Assembly: GCA_031216915.1 (NCBI GenBank)
Contig: CM062296.1
Span: forward strand, 796,521,608 to 796,585,607
From: Pictodentalium vernedei
Taxonomy: Eukaryota; Mollusca; Scaphopoda; Dentaliida; Dentaliidae
Direction of reading: 5' to 3'
Length of the DNA: 64,000 nt
Every line of letters begins with the position of its first letter. Position 1 is the first letter of the stretch. The position numbers and the translations under genes were made by a program. Below the pieces are notes generated by a model. The model did no database searches. It saw only the letters and a list, made by a program, of their open reading frames with translations, and was not told the DNA's origin. Positions 31,763 through 40,838 of the stretch are shown piece by piece.

Positions 31763-32888
31763 TGATTAGATAAACTAACTTTGAGGTATTATAATATTAG
31801 TTACACAGTTTGTAAGTTACAAAGTATGATATAGATGGTATCACTTTATTCCATATAGATTGAGACCACTTCTCTCACCCAGTATGGAATTTACTGACCC
31901 TGAATTTCCCTTTATTGGGTCACCAACAAACTGTGTAAGAAATATTTTTCACCACTGGGAAAGCTGCGATGTCTGGATTGTCGATAGCTGAACTATCTGT
32001 TCTCCCACTTCGACGAATGTCTGCTTACGATCTGGATATTAGTTTGCATTGAACATACAGTCTTTGGATAAAATTGCGAAGTACATTCTAAAGATACTGA
32101 CAGTTGTTTCTAGACAGGTCTTGGCTGTCTATATAGGCAGCCAAGACTTGTCTAGGTACGACTGCAAAGTCACAGAACATGAACTTTCAAAGTGGAGCAA
32201 AAATGCATGCAAAATCCCCCAGCCTTCATGGATTAACTCGTAAAGGCCTAATTCCAGCTTTAATCAATTTTTAATGCAACAGACCAGGTGCCCAACATGC
32301 AGTCTATGGGTAAACTTGCCATTTACATTCTAAATTCCTTGGCAGGTGTTTCAAGCCACTGTGTTGACTATCCTGATTATATAAGCTTACTGCAGGGCAT
32401 TATAATTATTAGTTACACAGTTTGTTGGTTACCCCAGTATCGTATAGATAGTATCAGTTTATTCCATTTTGGGTGAGACCACTGCTCTCTCTCTCTCTAT
32501 GGTATTTACTGACACTTTGCATGCTCTCTTTTTATAACCTATGCAAACTTAAAAAAATAAAAATGAAATAGTTTTTGTCTGACATTTTACCCAAGTTAAT
32601 AATATTGATAAATTTGGCCCTTTCAGTGCAAAAAGGCTTTGCAATGCTAAAGCATTGCAAAGCCTTCTTGCACTCAAGGGACGAAATACACCACCACCCA
32701 TGCTATTCTGTAGATTATGAGGCCTAAAGCATAAAACAAAGAACATTAACTTTTGATAGCAAAGAAATAATTACAAAAATAAAAAATAAAATAAAAAAAC
32801 ACCCAGCAATATGCAATTTTACCAAAAATGGTCTGAGAAACAGAAGATCTACTTTGTGGGGCGTCATATTTGTATATTTTTTTTGCAG
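31763..32888. repeat. Intronic repeats: direct repeat pair and hairpins
   Basis: A ~100-bp segment beginning TTAGTTACACAGTTTGT occurs at about 31797 and again at about 32410, both followed by 'gatagtatca' / 'gatggtatca' and 'tttattccat'. Between them lies a hairpin CTTGGCTGTCTATATAGGCAGCCAAG (part) at about 32120-32150. At about 32605-32690 a hairpin centred on GCAATGCTAAAGCATTGC matches the one at about 945-1010. 3' splice signal TTTTTTTTGCAG ends at 32888. Confidence 0.55.
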
Positions 32889-32966
32889 AAAGAAGCAGAC
32901 ATTTTGGAGAAAGGCACTTTGTTATTGAAGACTGCTGTTGAAGGATCATTGCAGAAATATGGAAAT
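32889..32966 (+). CDS. ACAD9: ACAD9-like exon (C-terminal domain, helix segment)
   Basis: This 78-nt exon, phase 0 at both ends, lies between TTTTGCAG and GTAGGT. It encodes KEADILEKGTLLLKTAVEG then SLQKYGN. It aligns with the human ACAD9 stretch that ends LLLRFGK and precedes the MEEQLVLKR segment; moderate conservation but the right length and phase. Confidence 0.75.
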
Positions 32967-34407
32967 GTAGGTGTTTAAGATCCCTCTCTAATTTTATCCC
33001 AATTTTGCTTTCTAAGAATTATTTGAGGTGATTCCAGAAAACAGTATTATAACTTTACCTTCAAAATTGAAGGACCTTTGAATTTGAACAACACAAGTAC
33101 ATGGTAATCCACACAACTAGAACTCTAGATCTCTTTGCTGTAGGCACTGTTTTTGGTCGAGCTTTGTTAACAACTGAGACCTATGGTTTGGCAATGGTCG
33201 GTGTGCGTCCTGCTGGTTGGGTGTCCTCACACTGTTAGCGCAATAACTTGAACAAATGTTTTCCGATTTGAATAATAATTGCCATACAGGTGTTTTGCAA
33301 TAATATCTCCAACAAGTTTGAAAACTGGCCTGGCACGATTTTTAATTACCAAGTTATTGGCCTTAATTTGTCAATTTTTACTAGTTTTGAGCTTGTTAGC
33401 ACACTAACTTGAACAAATGTTCTCCAATTTGACTAATATTTGCCATGCAGGCCTTTTTGCAAATCTATCTCAAGCGAGTTTGAAACCTGGCTAGGCAGAG
33501 TTATGGGCCATAATTAGTCACCAGTTGTGGGCCTTAATTAGTCAATTTTTACGAATTTTGAACTTGTTAGTGCAATAACTTGAACAATCATTCTCAGATT
33601 TGACTAATATTTGCTGTACAGTTCTTTTACTTTAATATCTCAAGCGAGTTCAAAAACTATCGTGGCTTGATTTTTCATTACAGTTATGGGCCTTAATTAG
33701 TCAATTTTTAGCTTAATTATTATTATTTACATAATTTGCAAATCAAGTAGTTGAAAAAAACAGTATTTTCCAAAGCATTTCAACAAAACCATACCATGAA
33801 CTCGTTCTGATGAGGGCTCACATGGTATGATTTTGTTGAAATTTTTTGAAAAATTGAAAAAACATATAATTTAAATAATAAATTTTGATATCAAGTGCAT
33901 TGGGTAAAGGGTTAAACTGCAACCAAATTGTACTGTGCGAATAAATGAGTACTGAAATTAATTTGTTATAAAATTAAGTGATGGCCACTGCAATTCAATC
34001 ATGATTAGATTTAATAAAAATTTTTTTAGAGTTTTACCTTAAGAAATCCTTGATAATGCCATTGTTTTATTTTTGCCAGATTGTTATTGCAAAAACCAAA
34101 CATTATGAAGATAATATTCTTGTCCTTTATGTTTTAAATTCTCACCAGAAAAAACAAGGACACAAAGCAATTACCCCTGGAGGGGTATCAAACCATGGAC
34201 CTTCCAGGTTGAAGTCCAATTCCATAACTTACTTAGCTACAGCACACCCTAATTCACAGAAATATTTTCCTTTTAATTACTTCAAACATTTTAAAACATC
34301 TTCATGCTTTAAAGCCTAGTTAGTTCTCTGTCACTTCCTGTTTTGCAGGTGTTCAGCAAAATTTTTATATATTTAATATTGCCACATCTTAATCTTAATT
34401 TTTTCAG
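32967..34407. repeat. Intron with a short ~165-bp tandem array and a TTAA MITE remnant
   Basis: 'aataacttgaacaa'-type anchors at 33243, about 33403 and about 33574 mark three units of roughly 161-171 bp sharing 'gccttaattagtcaattttt'. 33720-33915 is a TTAA/CCTTTACC hairpin MITE remnant: TTTCAACAAAACCATACCAT pairs with its complement ending at 33842, and the right end reads GGGTAAAGGGTTAA (33902-33915). About 34145-34255 resembles a degraded minus-strand SINE ('ggacacaaagcaattacccc'). Confidence 0.6.
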
Positions 34408-34536
34408 AAAATAATAAATGAGCAAATGGTGTTAAAAAGGCTTGCAGATATTTCCATAGATTTATATGCCATGACTGCATGTATTGGGCGCTCTTCTCGT
34501 GCATACTGCACAGGCATTAAAAATTGTGATCATGAG
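34408..34536 (+). CDS. ACAD9: ACAD9-like exon (NEQMVLKRLAD segment)
   Basis: This 129-nt exon, phase 0 at both ends, lies between TTTTTTCAG and GTAAGC. It encodes KIINEQMVLKRLADISIDLY, then AMTACIGRSSRAYCTG and IKNCDHE. NEQ.VLKRLA...IDLYAM is the most conserved part of the ACADVL/ACAD9 C-terminal domain. NCDHE matches the NHDHE of ACAD9 better than the QHE of ACADVL. Confidence 0.85.
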
Positions 34537-34642
34537 GTAAGCATTTATATAATTAAACTTTTTGTGAATAGCACTGGTAGTATATGGCATTACATTGCTC
34601 AGAGTTAAACAAAATATTTTGATATGTGATGTGCTACCCTTT

Positions 34643-35660
34643 TTTTTTAGCTCACCTGACTGAAAGTCAGGGGGAGCGTAAGTGATCTCTTTTTGTCTGT
34701 CCGTCTGGTGTGAACTTTACATTATCGACTTCTCCCCATAAACCACTGGGCTGGATTGAACCAAATTTGATGTGCATGTTCCATATCATATGTCAATTCA
34801 AGTTTGTTAAAATAAAGTTGCCACACCCACAGGGGGCACCACAAGGGGCATTACTCTGATAGGTCAGATTCAAGTTTGTTCAAATTGAGTCCTAGCGTTA
34901 ATATTTTGGCTTAACTTGGTGTAATATGAGGAAGTGTCATTAAAAATCTTCATCTTCAGATCCTCTAGCCAGAATCTATGTATATTTGGTATACAACATC
35001 TCTAGGGGGTGTCAGATTCAAGGGTGTTCAAATTTAGTCTCTGGGTTAATATTTTGGCTCTGTATGGGAGCCCAAATTTTAACTTGGTGTAATATGAGGA
35101 AATTTCATTAAAAATTTTTTTCTTCAGATCCACCAATCAGAATCCTTTAATATTTGGCACACAACATTTCTAGGAGGGCCAGATTTAAGTTTGTTCAAAT
35201 TGAGCCCTGGGGTTAATATTTGCGTTCCTAATGGGAGCCCAAATTTTAATTTAGTGCAATATGAGGGAACTTCTTTAAAAATCTTCTCCAGAACTATGTA
35301 TTGGAATCTTTTGATATTTGGTATACATATTTGGTGTATAGGGGGTTCAGATTCAAGTTTGTTCAAATTGGGTCCCTGGGTTAATATTTGGGCTCCCTAT
35401 TTGGAGGGGGGGGGGGGTGTTGCAGTGACATAACAACCTTTGGAAGTTTGGCAGTGCTTGTTTGCAGCTAATAGAATTGAAAGCAGTCAAGAACACCAAT
35501 GATAATAATCATCCGACATGGACACCAGAGCTATGAATAATTTTATGACTTCATTCCTCTGTAGTGTTGATGAACTATTATGACCAACTGAATGTGACCC
35601 AAAATACTTCTTTGAACCACTTTGTCAGGTGAGCGATTAAGGCCCCATGGGGCCTCTTAT
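34643..35660 (+). mobile_element. Helentron-like element, family 2, second copy
   Basis: The 5' end is TTTTTTTTAGCTCACCTGAC followed by TGAAAGTCAG. Near the 3' end GTCAGGTGAGC precedes a GGCCCCATGGGGCC stem and TCTTATT (35641-35660). Interior ~175-bp modules repeat 'tatttggtatac' and 'agattcaagtttgttcaaat'. A G-run lies at about 35405-35417. It is shorter than the copy at 24866 and lacks its A/T-rich block. Confidence 0.6.
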
Positions 35661-35839
35661 TACTGCATATCTCATGTTTATTCAGGGTTTCCATATTGTA
35701 CTGGTGTTACAAAAAGTCTGATCACCATGCTTTTAAATTTGTCCTGATTCACGGAAATCAGTTTTGATTTGTGTGAACTCCTGTGAAGAGAATCAATTTT
35801 TGCTTTTAGTTCTTAATTTAGAATTTGAGACTGCTATTA

Positions 35840-36507
35840 CAGTGGAGCCCACTTAATGGAATATCTCTTAACTGAATAACCCTGATAATTGAATATAATC
35901 TCCCAACACAAAACCATTTACCATATCTCCAGTACAAATTTGACCTGTTAACTGAGTGCTAAATTATTTTTGACCATCAAGTCTTGTACACATGTCTTTG
36001 CCTTGTTACAATTTATGGGAGAGTGCCTGTGGGCACTCTCCCATAAATTGTAACAAGGCAAACCCTTACAGATTAAATAATATCACTTCAAAGATAATAC
36101 AAAGCACATGCACTGAATATGAGCCTTCAAGCTGTGGTACCTGCACTTCAGAATAAAGCCCAAATATGGGCTTCCAGCACTCTACCAGTTAATTGAATTT
36201 AGGTTATAGAGTAAACTCCTGTTAATTGAATAAAAAATCTTGTAACCTGTCGAGAAATTGCCCAAACTCTCGTCAGTTTTCCTTTCCTTATAGACCTATT
36301 TGTCTTCAGTACATCCAATACAGACATTTAATCTAATACATCTTGTTTGGCAGAGCTCGTGGAGCTCTGTCAAACAAGATATAATAGAATAAATGCCAAG
36401 TTTATCTCTAGAATACCAGAAAGTGACAATCCCTGTTAATTGAATACTCCTGCTAATTGAATAATTTTCATTGGCAAAGTGGCTATTCCATTAACAGGGT
36501 TCCACTG
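35840..36507. mobile_element. Tigger-like MITE containing a TTAA MITE
   Basis: The ends are CAGTGGAGCCCACTTAATGG and (complement) CAGTGGAACCCTGTTAATGG, each next to TA (35838-35839 and 36508-36509), fitting the Tc1/mariner-pogo group. It contains a TCTTGTTTGGCAGAGCTC hairpin (about 36347-36383) and is interrupted by the TTAA MITE at 35948-36192. The relative at 39691-40125 lacks that insert. Confidence 0.7.
35948..36192. mobile_element. TTAA MITE with perfect 31-bp hairpin
   Basis: TTAACTGAGTGC...CTACCAGTTAA bounds a 245-bp unit. Arms 35997-36027 and 36032-36062 are perfectly complementary around TGTG. The homologous position in the MITE at 39691 reads GACCTGTTAATTGAAT without the insert, proving target choice and duplication of TTAA. 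Confidence 0.8.
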
Positions 36508-36578
36508 TATTCCCTTGTCAGGTTTGTAAGTGTAACCAGTTCAAAATCCCTAGTCAGAAAACAAACCTCATATTTATA

Positions 36579-38150
36579 TACTACTCAAAGTTTGCTAAGT
36601 ACCAAGTACATCCAACAACCTGTTTTACATTTTAGTTGAAATATTGTAATGAAAAGTGTATATATTTTTTATATCTTTAATGATTTAAGTACAGAAATTA
36701 AGATTGTATTTGGTGTTGGCATTATTTTTTAACTTTTGAATACAATAACCATGGAAATTGAATATTATTGGAAAAAGAGGAAATTTTTCAATATGCCAAA
36801 AAGTTGACGGAGCGAACTGGTATGGCTTCAATATCGAGTATGAGACCCATTACTGTTAATTACAGCTTGACAACGCCTTCTCATGCTCCCAATCAGGTTC
36901 CTGGTGGTCCTTTGTGGGATGTTGTTCCATTCTTGGACCAGCATGGCACCAAGCTCTTGGACACTTCTTGGCTGGACTGGACGGGCTGAAATTGCAAGCT
37001 GTAACTCATTCCAGACATGTTCGATTCGATTGAGGTCAGGGGATCTTGCTGGCCAGTCCATACGCTCAATCCCCTCCCTCTGTCGGTACTCCCAGACAGC
37101 ATGGGCAACATGAGGATGGGCATTATCATCCATCAGAATGAATCTATCACACACTGCACCTCTATACAATCTGATGTGGACATCCAGGATCTCATCAATA
37201 TATTGCTATGCAGTCAACGTATCACCTTCAAGGACACAACGCTCTGTACGTCCATCCTAGCTGATGCCGCCCCGACCATGATTGACCCTCCACCATAGCG
37301 GTCATAATCAGCAATGTTGGCTGCATGGAATCACTCTCTTGGTCTTCTCCATACCCTAGAATGCCTATCTGTGTGGTCTAGGCAGTACCTTGACTCATCT
37401 GTAATAAGGACAGGTCTCCAATCTTCTCAGGTACATCCAACGTGGTCCATGGCCCATTCATATTGTTCCTGGTGGTGGTTCTGGGACAGCGGAATACGAA
37501 TGCATGGTCTTCTCGATTGGAGACCACCTTTGTGCAACCTTGCCCGGATAGTCTGCATCGAAACATTTACCGCAGATGCATTCTGAAGGTCACTGCGAAG
37601 CTGGGTTGCTTGTGCAAAGCGGTTCCTATGGGCCTGAATGATCAAAAAACGTTCTTCGTCTGCAGATGTTGCCCTGTCTCTGCCACCACCATGACGTCTA
37701 ACTGGTGTGCCATACTGCTGAAATTTTGCCCAGCCTCTGGTGATCACCGTATGATGCACACCAAGGGCTTCACCAGCCTGACGACGGGTAGCCCCTTGCT
37801 ACACCATCCCCACAGCCCGCCACATTTTTGCTTCAGACAAATGTCTTCTTACATTTGCATTTGCCATATTCAATCATTAAATCCCAAGGGTTTGTGTTGA
37901 AATGAAGACTGAATACCCTACACATCTCATGTACATGTAGACAGTACACGAAAACATCATGCAAATCAAGGGGTACATGCTTTCCATGACTGTCACGAAA
38001 AGTCTGCCTGTCAAGAGAGCTAATGTAAACACTGGGGACCATCTCAATACATTCCTCAATCATATCCACCAAAAATATCGCAAATATGTCACAAGCAAAT
38101 TTCACAATGATGTGTCAAATATTTGGTGCTTAGCAAACTTTGAGTAGTAT
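36579..38150 (-). mobile_element. Tc1-like DNA transposon, decayed
   Basis: Terminal inverted repeats TACTACTCAAAGTTTGCTAA (left) and its complement TTAGCAAACTTTGAGTAGTA (right, about 38130-38149) are flanked by TA. The roughly 1.57-kb length fits a single-gene Tc1 element. The transposase is read on the minus strand. It lies in the intron between the exons at 34408 and 40498. Confidence 0.85.
36828..37867 (-). pseudogene. Tc1-type DD34E transposase, inactivated
   Basis: The reading frame can be traced from an ATG at 37867 to a stop at 36828, about 340 codons, the usual Tc1 size. N-terminal helix-turn-helix segments include RRQAGEALGVHHTVITR and a second domain near RFLIIQAHRNRFAQATQL. The catalytic residues are visible: first Asp in LITDESRYCL, second Asp in LMDDNAHPH, and Glu in SPDLNRIEHVW, with 34 residues between the last two. 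Several stops and at least one frame change in the 37170-37430 and 37800 areas prevent expression. Function (cut-and-paste transposition at TA) is from family knowledge. Confidence 0.85.
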
Positions 38151-38174
38151 ATATTTACTGGAATTTTAACCTAG

Positions 38175-38578
38175 TCAAGCCAGAAAATAAGCAGACTGTC
38201 ATCTGCAAATTGACGTCCCCAGAGGGTGAATTTAGTGATGCTACCCTATACAGCAGCAGGGTAGCATCACTAAATTCACCCTCTGTGAACCTCAATCTGA
38301 ATCAGGGTCTTAAAAACTATGCAGAAAAAGGTACCCAGAGAATAAATTGGCCCACTGTCTGGGATAGCATCATCAAATTCACCCTCTGGGGACCTCATTC
38401 CACAGGGTAGCATCACTAAATTCACCCTCTGTGAACCTCAATCTGAATCAGGGTCTTAAAAACTAAGCAGAAAGAGGTACCCAGAGGATAAATTGGCCCA
38501 TTGTATGGGATAGCATCATCAAATTCACCCTCTGGGGACCTCATTCTGCAAATGTCAGACTGCTTATTTTCAGGCCTG
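38175..38578. mobile_element. Palindromic MITE with tandemly duplicated core
   Basis: Termini TCAAGCCAGAAAATAAGCAG and (complement) TCCAGGCCTGAAAATAAGCA form an inverted repeat flanked by CCTAG on both sides. Inside, CCCCAGAGGGTGAATTT arms form a long hairpin (about 38216-38285), and a ~150-bp segment beginning 'agggtagcatcactaaattc' is repeated at about 38264 and 38405. A fragment of the family lies at about 29216-29315. Confidence 0.7.
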
Positions 38579-39690
38579 GACCTAGTTTCAATTTTTGTTT
38601 TACATGTGCATTCAAAACACATGTTCCAAGATACAATCTTTTGGTGATCTTGCTGATGAAAGTAACAGTTGGCAGTTTTTTTCTTTTGAAGTCTTGGCTG
38701 CCTGTATAGAGAGTCATCACTGCTAAGAGACAACACTGCTTAGTCAAAAGCGTTATTTTATTCCGAGCAAATAAATAATAAGTAGAATTCTTCAGATCTT
38801 TAACTCTTTGCATGCTGTTGGCGGATATTCCTGCCAGGACATGATTTCCCTTGCCACGAAAATAAGTATAATTTGGGCACATTTAATCAAATTTCCACCT
38901 GTAATTGAGTGGATTTTTACCAATAATTTCGGAGTTGAATGTAAATGAATTTTTCATCAAATCTAGTCTTGGCTGCTTTATAGCAGCCATGACTAGATTT
39001 GATAAAAAATGTCGTGAAAATACTCAGCGGGTTAAGTGTTAAGGACATTTTTAGAATCTTGAACGATAATCAAATGAACAATTGCGAGAATCAGTTCTGA
39101 TTCTCGCATGAATTTTAGGCTCTGGATCACCTACACAGTGAGTCTTTGATGGATTCAACTTATGATACAGGAAAAATGTTCTAAAGTCAGCTGGGGAAGC
39201 CGTAACATTCAGGTAGCTGAACATTCTCTTCTCGCACTTCAACAGATCTCTGCTTACAACTCTGAATGTTAGTTTGCGTTGAATTTTTCTATTCCTCCGC
39301 CCAATACTCATTCATTGCCACCATTAATTCATTGTCATTCAACAACTCCCTTCAAATCACTCCCATCATGCCCATTAACACCCATTTTCCTGTTAACGAT
39401 TTTGATGTAAACAATTAGGTTGCACCTAGTAATGACCCATCAAGGTAAAAAACTCTGGCTTGGTTCATATTGGCCGACATCGGCATCATATCAGCCAAGT
39501 TTGAAGTCATAAAGGGCGAGCTCTTGGACAATTCTGGAAAAGAAAATCATATCTAATAAATAATCTTGTATCTGAGCCTGAGTCCTGAATTCAGTTTGCG
39601 TGTTCTGTTTGAGTTGTCAGTTTACACATCCTCAATCTTCTGTAAGCATTCCTAAATAGTTTCATAGCATAGGAACAGTCATTATTAATA
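38579..39690. other. Intron sequence with small hairpins
   Basis: A hairpin at about 38955-39000 (TCTAGTCTTGGCTGCTTTAT and complement) has a sister at about 46316-46360 with a different centre. TGCGAGAATCAGTTCTGATTC... (about 39081-39106) is a perfect short palindrome. No coding feature recognised. Confidence 0.5.
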
Positions 39691-40125
39691 CAGTAGAGCC
39701 CTCTTAATTGGATATCCGTTTACTGAATAATCCTGTTAATTGAATATAATTTCACAACACAAAACCATTTACCATATCTCCAGTACAAATGTGACCTGTT
39801 AATTGAATATAGGTTATAGAGTAATCTCCTGTTAATTGAATAAAAAATCTTGTAACCTGTCGAGAAATTACTGACTCTCCTCGGTTTTCCTTTGTTTATA
39901 TATATAGACCTATTTCGCCTCAGTGAACATCCAATGCAGGCATTTAATCTATTATATCTTGTTTGACAGAGCTCATAGAGCTCTGTCAAACAAGATATAA
40001 TAGAATAAATGCAAAGTTTATCTTTAAAATACTGGAAAGTGACAACATCCCTGTTAATTGAATACTCCTGTTAAATGAATAATTTTCATTGACAAAGTGG
40101 CTATTCAATTAACAGGGTTCCACTG
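39691..40125. mobile_element. Tigger-like MITE, empty-site copy
   Basis: The 435-bp element, CAGTAGAGCCCTCTTAATTG to (complement) CAGTGGAACCCTGTTAATTG, lies between TA dinucleotides. It contains a TCTTGTTTGACAGAGCTC hairpin (39957-40000). It aligns along its length with 35840-36507 except for the 245-bp TTAA MITE missing here. Confidence 0.75.
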
Positions 40126-40189
40126 TATGTGCATCCTAGGTGTAATATTTGCATTCAACTGGTTGAGTGCTAGATGTCATTAGGGCTTT

Positions 40190-40450
40190 CCAAAAAATTA
40201 GGGTACCAGAGCAAAGGCCAATCATTTCCTTGCTCCCTAATATGTTGTATTTTAATTTTCATGATTTTTTTCATTTTTTGTCTCCAAAACATAGGTTATG
40301 ACCCCTCATTGGAACGAGCTCATTGAGCTCGTTCCAGTGAGGGGTCATAACCTATATTTTGGAGACAAAAAATGAAAAAAAAATAGTTATTCAAGACTAT
40401 TTTTTTTGCAAGTGTCGTCTGCTTTTCATGTTAGGTAAAGGGATAATACT
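40190..40450. mobile_element. TTAA-type hairpin MITE, uninterrupted relative
   Basis: The central hairpin (about 40265-40380) has arms of over 50 bp centred on GAGCTCATTGAGCTC. The right end reads GTTAGGTAAAGGGATAA. In opposite orientation it matches both flanks of the DIRS insertion at 10136/19273 and so serves as its empty site. The left boundary is uncertain. Confidence 0.65.
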
Positions 40451-40497
40451 GTTGCTTCCCTTTAAACTCATGTTTGACTAAATTGATGTTTTTACAG

Positions 40498-40570
40498 ATT
40501 CAGTTAACAAAAGCATTTTGTAAGGATGCAGATTCAAGAATTATGCAAAATTTCAATGAGTTAGAAGCTG
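40498..40570 (+). CDS. ACAD9: ACAD9-like exon (QLTKAFCKDA segment)
   Basis: This 73-nt exon starts in phase 0 after TTTTTACAG and ends one base into a codon before GTGAGT. It encodes IQLTKAFCKDADSRIMQNFN then ELEA. It aligns with the ACAD9 helix containing ANTFCVEAYLQNLFSL. One more exon with the last ~35 residues is expected; I did not find it in the rest of the window. Confidence 0.8.
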
Positions 40571-40838
40571 GTGAGTGATATTGACAATAAGCATGGGAAT
40601 GGGATTTTGAGAGAGTACATAAAATAGGTTGTGCAGGTGTTGTTTACTTTTGATAACAAGAAAAAATGACAGTTAAGGAAAACACAGAAAGTAGCTTATG
40701 TTTCCCTCATCAAATAAATTCTTATGTTATTCGCATGTGCTAGATATCATTGCTGGTGGAAATGCTCATCTGTCAACTATCTCGAGCTGATAACAAGCTG
40801 CTAATTTCAGTACTAGAGTGATTGTCAAAATCACACCA

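Larger units (their letters stand above)
4321..40570 (+). other. ACAD9: Partial ACAD9-like gene, five internal exons
   Basis: Five exons join in phase and encode a continuous segment matching the C-terminal part of very-long-chain acyl-CoA dehydrogenases. This part holds the end of the catalytic domain plus the extra C-terminal domain that distinguishes ACADVL/ACAD9 from shorter acyl-CoA dehydrogenases. In vertebrates ACAD9 is a mitochondrial inner-membrane-associated FAD enzyme that also acts as an assembly factor for respiratory complex I. VQHAGKEL (human ACAD9 has LQHAGRIL), VHPSL, and IKNCDHE (human LRNHDHE) favour ACAD9 over ACADVL, although GTNEILRLFVAL is also ACADVL-like. The first intron in view is 25.2 kb and full of nested transposons. 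Exons encoding the FAD-binding core lie upstream of the window; the last exon was not found and may lie downstream. Confidence 0.8.

Noticed and set aside
37442-37900. 152-codon plus-strand open frame
   Set aside because: It is the antisense of the Tc1 transposase; all motifs are on the minus strand.
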